Shown one piece after another: positions 34,968 to 42,616 of a stretch of 61,626 nt of DNA; position 1 is the stretch's first letter; each line of letters begins with the position of its first letter. Position numbers and translations under genes: made by a program. This DNA comes from Candidatus Omnitrophota bacterium. GTDB lineage: Bacteria; Omnitrophota; Gorgyraeia; Zapsychrales; Zapsychraceae. The notes below the pieces were generated by a model, which saw only the letters and a list, made by a program, of their open reading frames with translations, had not been told where the DNA came from and did no database searches. The stretch lies in assembly GCA_016212005.1 (NCBI GenBank), contig JACRHP010000016.1, positions 1 to 61,626 of the forward strand, read 5' to 3'.

Positions 34968-35402
34968 TTATTTATTCATGTGTTCCATCTCAACCTTGAG
35001 CGAGGCCAGGGTCAGGCGCACATCGAGGAAAAAGAACGCCAGCGAGGCAATGAGGCATAGCAGGCTTAACATAAAGAAGATTTTGATCAGGGCGATAAAC
35101 TGAAAGTTGAACGCCAGCGACGAAAAAAGCATGAGCATGACCGAAGCCACGAAGAACATGCTGACCGAGACCAAGGCGATGGCCGTCTGCAGAAGCCGGC
35201 CGCGCCGGTAGAGGATGTCCACCTGGGCCTTTATGAGGAGGATTTCGTCAGCGGGGGCGTGTTTTAAACTGACGCTGAAAGAACGGATGCGGTCGATGGT
35301 ACGCCCCAGGCGGTTGGTCATCGTCAAAAGGATAAGCCCCAGCCCCGAGATGAGGATACAGGGGGCGACCGCGGCCTGCAGGCTTTGGATCAGGTTTTCC
35401 AT
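34968..35402 (-). CDS. DUF2721 membrane protein
   Basis: A 144-residue protein with three hydrophobic spans. It opens 'LQAAVAPCILISGLGLILL' followed by 'NRLGRTIDRIR', the DUF2721 signature, and has a second pair of spans near residues 75-125. Function of the family is unknown. It sits 11 bp upstream of the fused haem gene and 2 bp after an AbiEi-like gene, so it may be cotranscribed with both. Confidence 0.75.
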   Translation of the reverse strand: MENLIQSLQAAVAPCILISGLGLILLTMTNRLGRTIDRIRSFSVSLKHAPADEILLIKAQVDILYRRGRLLQTAIALVSVSMFFVASVMLMLFSSLAFNFQFIALIKIFFMLSLLCLIASLAFFFLDVRLTLASLKVEMEHMNK

Positions 35403-35404
35403 GA

Positions 35405-36031
35405 TTACTTCGCCTCCAACGCTTTCAGTTTTTTAAGGACATACAGACGTATCGTTTTTTCCGGGATTCGTCCGGCCCACCAGAGTGCTTTTTTGAAACT
35501 GAATTCCGGCGGGAAATGCAATTCCGGGAAATGCCCGAATTGTTTTTTTCTTCGGCTCGATAGGTACAAGCTGTCGATCAATGCCTTTTCCGGTTCAGCG
35601 ACAAGAAAATTTCCGTCGTCTTTATACCAGTCAAAACCGCCGAAGAATGCCGGGGCGATCTGATGGACGGAAAAAACGCCCGCTCCGGTACGAATGGTTT
35701 TCGAATGTGAAGTGGAAGCGAGGGTTATCACCTGGGGGATCTGTTCAACGATCCTGTGCAGATGCAGCGCGCTGATAAACGATACATAAACACGCTGGCG
35801 GGGGAACAGACAAGGGATGATCTCAAAGGGAGAAAACGCCTTGGGGCCGGCCTCTGCCCACACCCCGCGGGATATCCGGGTGGCGAGGCCCTGGCGCGCC
35901 AGACGGTTCAGACTTTGGACAACGGTTGATGCCGATTTGCCGGATAGCGAAACCAGGTCATGGGTTGTAAAAACTGTCTGCCCCAGCTTTTTGATAAAGA
36001 CCATGATATTTTGGGAATTATCTGTTTTCAT
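35405..36031 (-). CDS. AbiEi-like antitoxin / winged-helix regulator
   Basis: A 208-residue protein from ATG 36031, which has GGAAGAG upstream; a longer reading to 36133 lies entirely within the toxin gene. The N-terminal winged helix ('TTHDLVSLSGKSASTVVQSL', 'ATRISRGVWAEAG') is followed by the AbiEi core ('YVSFISALHLHRIVEQIP', 'EPEKALIDSLYLS'). It follows the toxin gene with a 14-bp overlap, the reverse gene order from the pair at 2766-4182. It is expected to neutralise or repress the adjacent AbiEii-like gene. Confidence 0.78.
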   Translation of the reverse strand: MKTDNSQNIMVFIKKLGQTVFTTHDLVSLSGKSASTVVQSLNRLARQGLATRISRGVWAEAGPKAFSPFEIIPCLFPRQRVYVSFISALHLHRIVEQIPQVITLASTSHSKTIRTGAGVFSVHQIAPAFFGGFDWYKDDGNFLVAEPEKALIDSLYLSSRRKKQFGHFPELHFPPEFSFKKALWWAGRIPEKTIRLYVLKKLKALEAK

Positions 36032-36806
36032 TTTTAAACTCTTCCAGAAAACGGACTGTCCTGAGCCTGATGCCATCCCATGCCCCGGGCGAAGAATATG
36101 CTTTTTGATCTTCATCTCCGAGATAGGCGACAACCGTGTCCCTGAATTGAGGGAAATCTACCAGGAAGACATTGTCACAGGCTGTTTTAAGGACCGTTGG
36201 GGCGGGATGAAAAGATTTGGCCGGGGCCCTGTCGCGTTGGGAACTGAGGAGAAAAAGATCGAATATATCACGGGCCTGTATAACAGACCTTTGCGCTAGC
36301 GCTTGGATTTTTTGCGCGACAGCCGAGGCCGCATCATAGTGCGGGACAAGTAACGGCGCCATTTTATAAGAGCGCAAAATCGAGCTGGATACCGGTTCGA
36401 CGAGCACGCGCCCTTTCATTCCCCGTCTTGAAAATTCTATTTTGGTGAACAGGTCTTCCCCGGCCGTCGTCAAAAGGTGGATCTTAAACCGCTGGGTGGT
36501 CTGGGTCTGCTTGGCCTTGGTGATCTCTGGAGGAACAACCCTTTCGATGCCGAAAGATTTGAGGCTGTCGGTCAACCCGCGGGCCGAGAGTATTTCCATG
36601 ACGGTTTTCTTAACCCGCTCGACCCTGACCCCGTGGATGTCGATGTCCATATCTTCCGAATAACGGATACTTTGAAAGAAAAATCTTAAGTTGGTCCCTC
36701 CTTTAAGGCAATAGCATTCCGTCTCCAGTTTTCTGCCGAACCAGCGCAGAAATTCCAGGTGAAAAACTTCTCTTGTCTGAAGCGGTGTAGAAATTTTGTT
36801 ATTCAT
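36018..36806 (-). CDS. AbiEii-family nucleotidyltransferase (putative toxin)
   Basis: A 262-residue protein with 'CYCLKGGTNLRFFFQSIRYS' and 'EDMDIDIHGV', the G-G...D-x-D pattern of AbiEii, plus 'AQRSVIQARDIFDLFLL' near residue 175. Family role: nucleotide transfer to RNA. Here the toxin gene is first and the AbiEi-like gene second. The 75 bp upstream are AT-rich with a TTATGTA/TACATAA dyad, a possible autoregulatory site. Confidence 0.8.
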   Translation of the reverse strand: MNNKISTPLQTREVFHLEFLRWFGRKLETECYCLKGGTNLRFFFQSIRYSEDMDIDIHGVRVERVKKTVMEILSARGLTDSLKSFGIERVVPPEITKAKQTQTTQRFKIHLLTTAGEDLFTKIEFSRRGMKGRVLVEPVSSSILRSYKMAPLLVPHYDAASAVAQKIQALAQRSVIQARDIFDLFLLSSQRDRAPAKSFHPAPTVLKTACDNVFLVDFPQFRDTVVAYLGDEDQKAYSSPGAWDGIRLRTVRFLEEFKNENR

Positions 36807-36881
36807 ATTATGTAGTATATTTTATTTATAGATAAATTACAATACATAACTAGTGTTGGGTCTCTTAAACGGGGGAATGGA

Positions 36882-39008
36882 TTACTCGGCTTCCACGAGC
36901 CTTTTGATTTCCGGCAGGGCCTTGCGGGCGGCTTCCTCCCCGCGCTTGATGAGCTCTTCGACCTTGTAGAGTTCGAACCAGTTGATGCCCACCAGGTCCG
37001 GGTGGATGACGATGTCCGCCTGCTGGGCGCTTTGTTCGGCGAGGACGTGCTCGGTCGCTTGCAGGGTCCGCACGATGATATCAGAGATATTGTGCCGGAA
37101 CGGCCGCAGCAAAAAACGCAGTATGCGGACCTGCAGGAATTGCCACGGGGCGTCGCTGAAGGGTATTTGGAGCTCTTTGAGTTCGGCGGCTTTTTCCAGC
37201 GCGAAGTTCTCGCAGACATCGTGGGGAGACTGCAGGACGTTGACGGCGATGATCTTTTTGATCCGCCGGCTGGCAAGGACATTGGTCGGCAGCGGGTTAA
37301 GGACGCCTCCGTCAATGATCAGTTTGTCTTTTTCTATCACAGGTTCAATGACTCCAGGGATGGCGATGCTTTTGCGGATAGCCTCCACCAAAGACCCCGA
37401 TTCCAGGATAATTTCTTCCCGGCGGACGAGGTCGTAGGCGATAATCTTTAAGGGGACGCGGGTGTTGTAGAACGTGCGGCCGCCGAAATTCTTGCGCAGC
37501 CAGTATTTGATGAGCCGTCCGCCGATAAGCCCCGAGATGGGGACGACCGGGTCCAGGAGCGCCAGCATATTTTTTCTTTTTTCAAAATCGCGGGCCACTT
37601 TTTCGATTCCGGCGGCGTCCTTGCCGATGGCCCAGAGGCCGGCGATAACGGCCCCCATACTGCTTCCGGCGATGATATCGATGGGGATGTTTTCTTTTTC
37701 CAGAACGCGCAGTACGCCGATGTGGGCGATCCCCAGGGCCGCCCCTCCCCCCAGCGCCAGCCCGACGGACACCCCGCCGATCTCCCGCGCGATCCGGGTG
37801 ACCGTCTTGCTGTACTCGCTGTGCGCTCCGGTCTGCAGGAAAGATAAATGCGCGGAATCCTGTCTCTGGGTGAGTTCCTGGGGCTGCAGGTTCGCCAGGG
37901 CGGCATAGACATGGTAGTCCAGGTGCTTGTTGATGTCTTCGAAAGAGAGATAAATTTTGTCTTGCACCGGGCGGACGATCACACGGAGCTTTTCTTCGCG
38001 GAATTTTTCCTGGAGGGCGTTCTCCAGATGGTCGACGACCTTACGGATGGATTCAAGGTCACTCGTCCGGTCGCAGGTCACCAGGTGCACCAGGTCGGCC
38101 TGGGTTAAAGTTTCCAGCACAATATCGTCCATGTCATTGGGGAGGTCGACGACCACGTAATGGTAGTCGCCCACGAAAGTACTCACGAAAAGTCCGATCT
38201 GGCGCTTGAGGGCCGCGTCGTTGGGGGGGAAGGAAACGTTTAACAGGTCAACGGGCAGTTCTTTTTTGATGACGCGTTCCAGGATCTTTTCGTGGCCGTC
38301 GACGATCTCGTCCAGGTTGACGGGGGGCGTTTTCCAGCGGGGAGAGGTCCCGCCTTCGGCGAGGCTCATCTTTGGCGACCCGTCGCCGGCACCCGGGACA
38401 CCGGTCCCGGCGGGAGGTTGTGTCTGGTTGGCGTGGATGTTGATGAAGATGACGTTTTTCCCGGTTTCTTTGCGGATGCTCAAGGCGAGGTTGACCGCGT
38501 ACGTCGAACTGCCGGTGCCCTGGACAGGGCTGTACACGGCGATGACGGTACTCTCGAAAACGGATTTGACATCGTGTTTGCCGTGGCGGATGCGTTTGGA
38601 CAGGCTCTGGCTTAAACGTAACCCCAGCTGCGGGATGTCGGTCAAGATCGTCTGGAAGTCGTCTTTGGCGATCTTCAGGATGACCGAATCGTTGAGGGCT
38701 TCGAAGGTCATCGTGTGGCTTTCGCCGGTGAGAATCGAGACGATGCCAAAGTGCATCCCCCGGTGGATGAAATCCACATCCCCCTTCCGCCCTCCCATGC
38801 CCGTTGTATAAGCCTGTAACCGGCCGGAGATCACGCAATAAAAAAAGTCCGGCGGTTCTCCCTGCCGGCAGACGACGTCTCCTTTTTTATATTCGCCGAT
38901 GACGGATTTGCGGGCGATCTTGTGCAACTCCAGCCAGCTTAACCCGGCGAAGATCGGGATCTGCTTGACGAGATTGAAACGGTTGATGAGGGAGGAGAGA
39001 TTGCTCAT
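36882..39008 (-). CDS. Patatin-like phospholipase with CRP-like and ParA-like domains
   Basis: A 708-residue protein with three parts. Residues about 14-130 form a CRP-type beta-barrel, but the usual cNMP-binding FGE...R-A pattern reads 'FGIVSILTGESHTM', so nucleotide binding is doubtful. Residues about 165-375 resemble CpaE/ParA ATPases ('VYSPVQGTGSSTYAVNLA', 'YHYVVVDLPNDMDD') with a Walker A lacking the usual lysines. Residues about 410-700 are patatin: oxyanion 'GGGAALGIAHIGVL', nucleophile 'GSSMGAV' and 'DGG' dyad Asp. It is probably a regulated cytoplasmic lipid hydrolase, comparable to bacterial NTE-like proteins. Confidence 0.8.
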   Translation of the reverse strand: MSNLSSLINRFNLVKQIPIFAGLSWLELHKIARKSVIGEYKKGDVVCRQGEPPDFFYCVISGRLQAYTTGMGGRKGDVDFIHRGMHFGIVSILTGESHTMTFEALNDSVILKIAKDDFQTILTDIPQLGLRLSQSLSKRIRHGKHDVKSVFESTVIAVYSPVQGTGSSTYAVNLALSIRKETGKNVIFINIHANQTQPPAGTGVPGAGDGSPKMSLAEGGTSPRWKTPPVNLDEIVDGHEKILERVIKKELPVDLLNVSFPPNDAALKRQIGLFVSTFVGDYHYVVVDLPNDMDDIVLETLTQADLVHLVTCDRTSDLESIRKVVDHLENALQEKFREEKLRVIVRPVQDKIYLSFEDINKHLDYHVYAALANLQPQELTQRQDSAHLSFLQTGAHSEYSKTVTRIAREIGGVSVGLALGGGAALGIAHIGVLRVLEKENIPIDIIAGSSMGAVIAGLWAIGKDAAGIEKVARDFEKRKNMLALLDPVVPISGLIGGRLIKYWLRKNFGGRTFYNTRVPLKIIAYDLVRREEIILESGSLVEAIRKSIAIPGVIEPVIEKDKLIIDGGVLNPLPTNVLASRRIKKIIAVNVLQSPHDVCENFALEKAAELKELQIPFSDAPWQFLQVRILRFLLRPFRHNISDIIVRTLQATEHVLAEQSAQQADIVIHPDLVGINWFELYKVEELIKRGEEAARKALPEIKRLVEAE

Positions 39009-39015
39009 TTTTAAA

Positions 39016-39234
39016 GTTGTAAGTCGCCCTTAGAAATCGCATCAGCGATTTCAAGGGTAAAGTCCCGGAAATTTCAAAGAAATTTCTCGGGATAAGTAAT
39101 AAGTCGTAAGTTAAAAACTTTATGAAAATATTTTATAAAAACCATCCAATTTGTTAGTCCCTTCATAACAATCGCTCAAACATCCGGATTAAATGCTCTA
39201 ATCATTTTTTGCTTACCACTTACGACTTACGACT
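39016..39234. repeat. Foldback repeat, 7-bp unit (GTAAGTC type), with nested hairpin repeat
   Basis: Left-arm heptads of GTAAGTC/ATAAGTC type occur at 39016-39025 and 39095-39113; the right arm at 39211-39234 is CTTACCA, CTTACGA, CTTACGA. The right end is 4 bp from the stop of the response-regulator gene at 39238. A 68-bp two-hairpin repeat (39027-39094) has inserted into the left arm. Confidence 0.75.
39027..39094 (-). repeat. Two-hairpin dispersed repeat, copy 1
   Basis: GAAATCGC..GCGATTTC and GGAAATTTC..GAAATTTC dyads joined by GTAAAGTCCCG. The reverse complement closely matches 49570-49639, so this is a second dispersed repeat family in the window, distinct from the heptad foldbacks. Confidence 0.75.
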
Positions 39235-39237
39235 GTT

Positions 39238-40035
39238 TTATCTGTTCAGTTTCAGCACTTCGTTCACAACGCCGACCAGTTCCCGGACGTCCTGGTAGAT
39301 GACAAAACGTTCGATGCCGTCTTTGCCGTTTTGGGGGAGCGTTTGCCCCGCCGCTACGACTTTGTCCGGCGAGGCCTGCGTGTACAGAATGAATTTGACT
39401 GCCTGCGTCTTGGCCATCTTTTTGAGTTTTGAAATGACTATATCTCCCGGGAAATCGGGCAGCGTCAGCTTGACAAGGGCCAGATCGGGGACCGTGGCGG
39501 CGACACGGTCGATGGCCTCGGTCCCGTTGCGCACCAGGTTCACCTCGAACCCGGCCGTCAGCAACGCCGCGCCGATCGCGCCGCATGCCTCGGGGTCGTT
39601 ATCGGCGACACAGATATGCGTCGGTTGGTTCTTGTCTTTGGGTTTTGCCTCTTGAGAGGATCCTGATTTTTTCTGCAGGATGGTCTCCACCTCGGTGAGC
39701 AATTCCTCTATTTCAAAGGGCTTGGACATAAACCCGTCCGCTTCCAGTTCCTTGAACAGCTGTTCCATGTTGGCGCGGGCCGTCAAAACCAGCACGGGAT
39801 ATTTGGGCCGGCTCCATTCATCACAGGTCTTTTGGTAAAATTCGATGCCGCCCATGATGGGCATGTTCATGTCCAGGACGATCAAATCCGGTTTCAGGGA
39901 TTTGAGCATCTCCAGCGCTTCCTCGCCGTTGTCGGCGGTTTCGACGTTATAACCTTTCGACTTCAGGACCATCTTGACCAGTTGTTGCAGGTCGGCCTCA
40001 TCATCGACGACCAGGATCGTTTTTTGTTCTCCCAT
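39238..40035 (-). CDS. Response regulator with two receiver domains, the second degenerate
   Basis: A 265-residue protein from ATG 40035, preceded by GGGAGAAG; the longer frame would be translated from repeat DNA. Receiver 1 (about 5-120) is intact: 'ILVVDDEADL', phosphoacceptor in 'LIVLDMNMPIMGG', 'VLTARA' and the C-terminal 'KPF' lysine. Receiver 2 (about 145-260) has 'ICVADNDPEA', but the acceptor strand reads 'DLALVKLTLPDF', with Lys for Asp. No DNA-binding output. It probably relays phosphate for the neighbouring kinases, with the second domain as a binding surface. Confidence 0.82.
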   Translation of the reverse strand: MGEQKTILVVDDEADLQQLVKMVLKSKGYNVETADNGEEALEMLKSLKPDLIVLDMNMPIMGGIEFYQKTCDEWSRPKYPVLVLTARANMEQLFKELEADGFMSKPFEIEELLTEVETILQKKSGSSQEAKPKDKNQPTHICVADNDPEACGAIGAALLTAGFEVNLVRNGTEAIDRVAATVPDLALVKLTLPDFPGDIVISKLKKMAKTQAVKFILYTQASPDKVVAAGQTLPQNGKDGIERFVIYQDVRELVGVVNEVLKLNR

Positions 40036-40053
40036 ATTCTTCTCCCTTATGAC

Positions 40054-40116
40054 GGTTAATGGTAAATAGCGAATGGTTATTTGACAAATTACCATTCACC
40101 ATTAACTATTTACTGG
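40054..40116. repeat. Foldback repeat, 7-bp unit (GTTAATG type)
   Basis: Left heptads GTTAATG, GTAAATA, GCGAATG, GTTATTTG; right heptads AATTACC, ATTCACC, ATTAACT, ATTTACT. The right arm covers the stop codon (40106-40108) and last codons of the receiver-kinase gene. Units match the elements at 16248 and 16835. Confidence 0.84.
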
Positions 40117-41284
40117 TAAAAGGCAACCGCCGCTCCTGTATGGGCAATATGAAACTGAATGTCGAGCCCTTGCCCGGGGCAGACTCGACCACCACTTTCC
40201 CCCCGTGGCGGGTGATGATCTCCTTGCAGATCGCCAGCCCCAGCCCTGTCCCGCCTTCTTCGTTTTCTTCCGGCGATTCGATCTGCTGGAATTTCTGAAA
40301 GAGTTTTGGGATATCCTCTTCGGCGATACCCTTGCCTGTATCGGTGACGCTCACGACGATGTGGTTGTTCGCCGACCTGTCCTGGCTTGTGACGGTAATA
40401 CCCCCTTCTTTGGTGAACTTGATCGCGTTGCCTAAAAGGTTGTTCAGGACCTGGATGATGCGGTCGCTGGCAAACGGGACCCTGGGGATACGCGTGTCCA
40501 GTTCAGTTTTGAGGTATAGCCCGCGGCTTTGCGCCACGTCCCGCAGACTGTCCGCGACCTCCTGGACGACGTGGTTGATGTCGTTCATCTGGAAGTTCAT
40601 TTCGAGCTTCCCGGACTCGATCTTGGTCAGGTCCAGGATATCGTCAACGAGGTGTCTTAAACGGTCGACGTTTCTTTTGGCGCGGTCCAGGACCTCTTTT
40701 TGTTCGTTGGTGACGTCACCGAGCATTTTTCGGGCGACCAGGTCGACGGCCGTTTTGATGGAGGCCAGCGGGGTGCGCAGTTCGTGAGACACCGTGGAGG
40801 TGAACTCCCGTTGCAGCTGGTACATGTCCACCAGTTTCCGGTTGGCGATCTCCAGTTCCTCGTTTTGGGCCCTCGTTTCTTCATACAGCCGCCGGTTCTC
40901 AACGACCAGGTCATAATAGGCGATGGCCTGGCGTATGGTGGCCAACAGCTCCGTCGTTTTCCAGGGCTTGCTGATGAACCGGTATACTTGCCCCAGGTTG
41001 ATGGCTTCTTCCGCCGCGGAAAAGTCGGTATAGCCCGTGAAAAGGATCCGGATGACGTCCGGATGTTTCTCCTTGGTCTCCTGCAGAAATTTCACCCCCA
41101 GCATGGCCGGCATGCGGTGGTCGCTGACCAGGACCTTGATCTTTTCGCGCTCGAGGATTTGCCGCGCCTGCCCGACGTCGGTGGTGCCTGAAATACCGTA
41201 GGGTTCCTTTATAAAAAGCCGCTGGATCCCGTCGATGATGCTTTCCTCGTCATCGACAAACAAGACCTGGATGTCCTTGTCCAT
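40106..41284 (-). CDS. Receiver-histidine kinase fusion
   Basis: A 392-residue cytoplasmic protein. The N-terminal receiver has 'VLFVDDEESI' and phosphoacceptor 'VLVSDHRMPAMLG'. A helical linker leads to an intact HisKA ('STVSHELRTPLASIK') and HATPase_c with 'QVLNNLLGNAIKF', 'VTDTGKGIAEEDIP' and 'GTGLGLAICKEII'. There are no membrane spans, so input is probably phosphate on the receiver. It is adjacent to the double-receiver protein, a likely partner. GGGAGG lies upstream of the ATG. Confidence 0.87.
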   Translation of the reverse strand: MDKDIQVLFVDDEESIIDGIQRLFIKEPYGISGTTDVGQARQILEREKIKVLVSDHRMPAMLGVKFLQETKEKHPDVIRILFTGYTDFSAAEEAINLGQVYRFISKPWKTTELLATIRQAIAYYDLVVENRRLYEETRAQNEELEIANRKLVDMYQLQREFTSTVSHELRTPLASIKTAVDLVARKMLGDVTNEQKEVLDRAKRNVDRLRHLVDDILDLTKIESGKLEMNFQMNDINHVVQEVADSLRDVAQSRGLYLKTELDTRIPRVPFASDRIIQVLNNLLGNAIKFTKEGGITVTSQDRSANNHIVVSVTDTGKGIAEEDIPKLFQKFQQIESPEENEEGGTGLGLAICKEIITRHGGKVVVESAPGKGSTFSFILPIQERRLPFTSK

Positions 41285-41355
41285 AAAATTGTTTGCCTCC
41301 CGTTTGATGTCTTGACTTTAACCGACGGACGTTTCTTTTTTTCAGCGGGTTCAGG

Positions 41356-42585
41356 CTACAAACAAAACCAGGGTATGGCCGCAATATTTTCCGTCAACTT
41401 TTCTTTTCTCTCCCCCGTCGTGATAACATACCCTCGCCTGGCCAGGCCCTTGTAGTCGTTTAAAAAACTTTTCAGGCCTTTGAGTTCGGATAACGAAACG
41501 TGCGCTGAAGCTTTGATCTCAATGGGGATAACCTCTTCTCCCATATCCAGCACACAATCGACTTCCGCCCCCCCCGAGGTGCGCCAATAAAACACTTTGT
41601 AATTCTGGTTGAGGACTTTTATGCGCCGGATGATCTCCAGCATGACTCCATGTTCGAACAGAATACCCTTTTGAGCGTTTAACAATTTATCGGTCAAGGG
41701 CATCCGTGCGATAACATTCCTGACCCCGCTATCAAAGAAATAGTACCGGGGTGAAGACAGGATCCGTTTGCGGGCATTTTTGAGGAAGGGTTCGACTTTT
41801 TCGACAATCAGCGTGTCTTCAAGGATATGAAAAAATTCTTTGACCGCCGGCTGGCTCACCCCCGCCTCATTGGAAAGTTTCGTAAAGTTCGGATTGGTCC
41901 CCGACTCCGCCGCCGCTAATTCCAGGAACCGCGCGAACGAACCGATTTTGCGGCTCAAGGCCTCCGCGCGGATTTCTTCTTCAAGATAAATTTGCGAATA
42001 GGCGGATAAAAAGTCCCGGCGGTCTTTTAAAGGAAGCTGGACGATAGCCGGCAGCGAACCGTATATCAGGGATTCCTCCAGGGAATACCCCGTCGATTTG
42101 TTCAAATTAGGCAATTTCAGTTGTTGAATTTCGCCCGGCTTCAGGAATCCCAGTTCTCCCCACAAAAGCGGGGTTAAATAAAAGCGCTTGATACGGCCCG
42201 GCAAAAGATTCATGCTCTGTCTGCGTAATTTTCTGGCTGAAGATCCGGTCAGGATGAATTTAGCTTCTTTATTGTCCAGAAGAAGCTGCACGGCATCCAG
42301 GAGCGCGGGGACTTTTTGACATTCATCGATGAAAACATACGGGTTTTTATCCAATGCCCGGACCAGATTGATCAGCCTGGAAGGGTTGGACTCAAATTCC
42401 AGGCGCAGAGACGGATCTTGCAGGAGATAGTTTTCCTTATTTTTTACCGGCTCAAGGCCTGTTTGGACGAGAGTGGTTTTACCGACTTGACGCGGCCCCA
42501 GGATCAGGCCTGAGTAGCCGTCCTTGATTAACCGGCCCAGTGTTTCATCCAGGTATCTAAATAATTGTTTATTTTTACCTTGCAT
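41356..42585 (-). CDS. AAA_14/DUF4143 ATPase
   Basis: A 409-residue ATPase with Walker A 'GPRQVGKTTL', Walker B 'YVFIDECQKVP', sensor 'ILTGSSARKL' and an intact-looking PD-(D/E)XK C-terminal core ('GAEVDCVLD', 'VIPIEIKAS'). This is the third member of the family in the window. It interrupts the two-component signalling cluster. Biological role unknown. Confidence 0.83.
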   Translation of the reverse strand: MQGKNKQLFRYLDETLGRLIKDGYSGLILGPRQVGKTTLVQTGLEPVKNKENYLLQDPSLRLEFESNPSRLINLVRALDKNPYVFIDECQKVPALLDAVQLLLDNKEAKFILTGSSARKLRRQSMNLLPGRIKRFYLTPLLWGELGFLKPGEIQQLKLPNLNKSTGYSLEESLIYGSLPAIVQLPLKDRRDFLSAYSQIYLEEEIRAEALSRKIGSFARFLELAAAESGTNPNFTKLSNEAGVSQPAVKEFFHILEDTLIVEKVEPFLKNARKRILSSPRYYFFDSGVRNVIARMPLTDKLLNAQKGILFEHGVMLEIIRRIKVLNQNYKVFYWRTSGGAEVDCVLDMGEEVIPIEIKASAHVSLSELKGLKSFLNDYKGLARRGYVITTGERKEKLTENIAAIPWFCL

Positions 42586-42616
42586 AAAAAAAGTATATAT
42601 TATTATTTGCCATTTG

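Noticed and set aside
39975-40095. Longer start for the double-receiver protein at 40095
   Set aside because: The extra 20 residues are encoded by a foldback repeat, while ATG 40035 has a good Shine-Dalgarno and fits the receiver fold.
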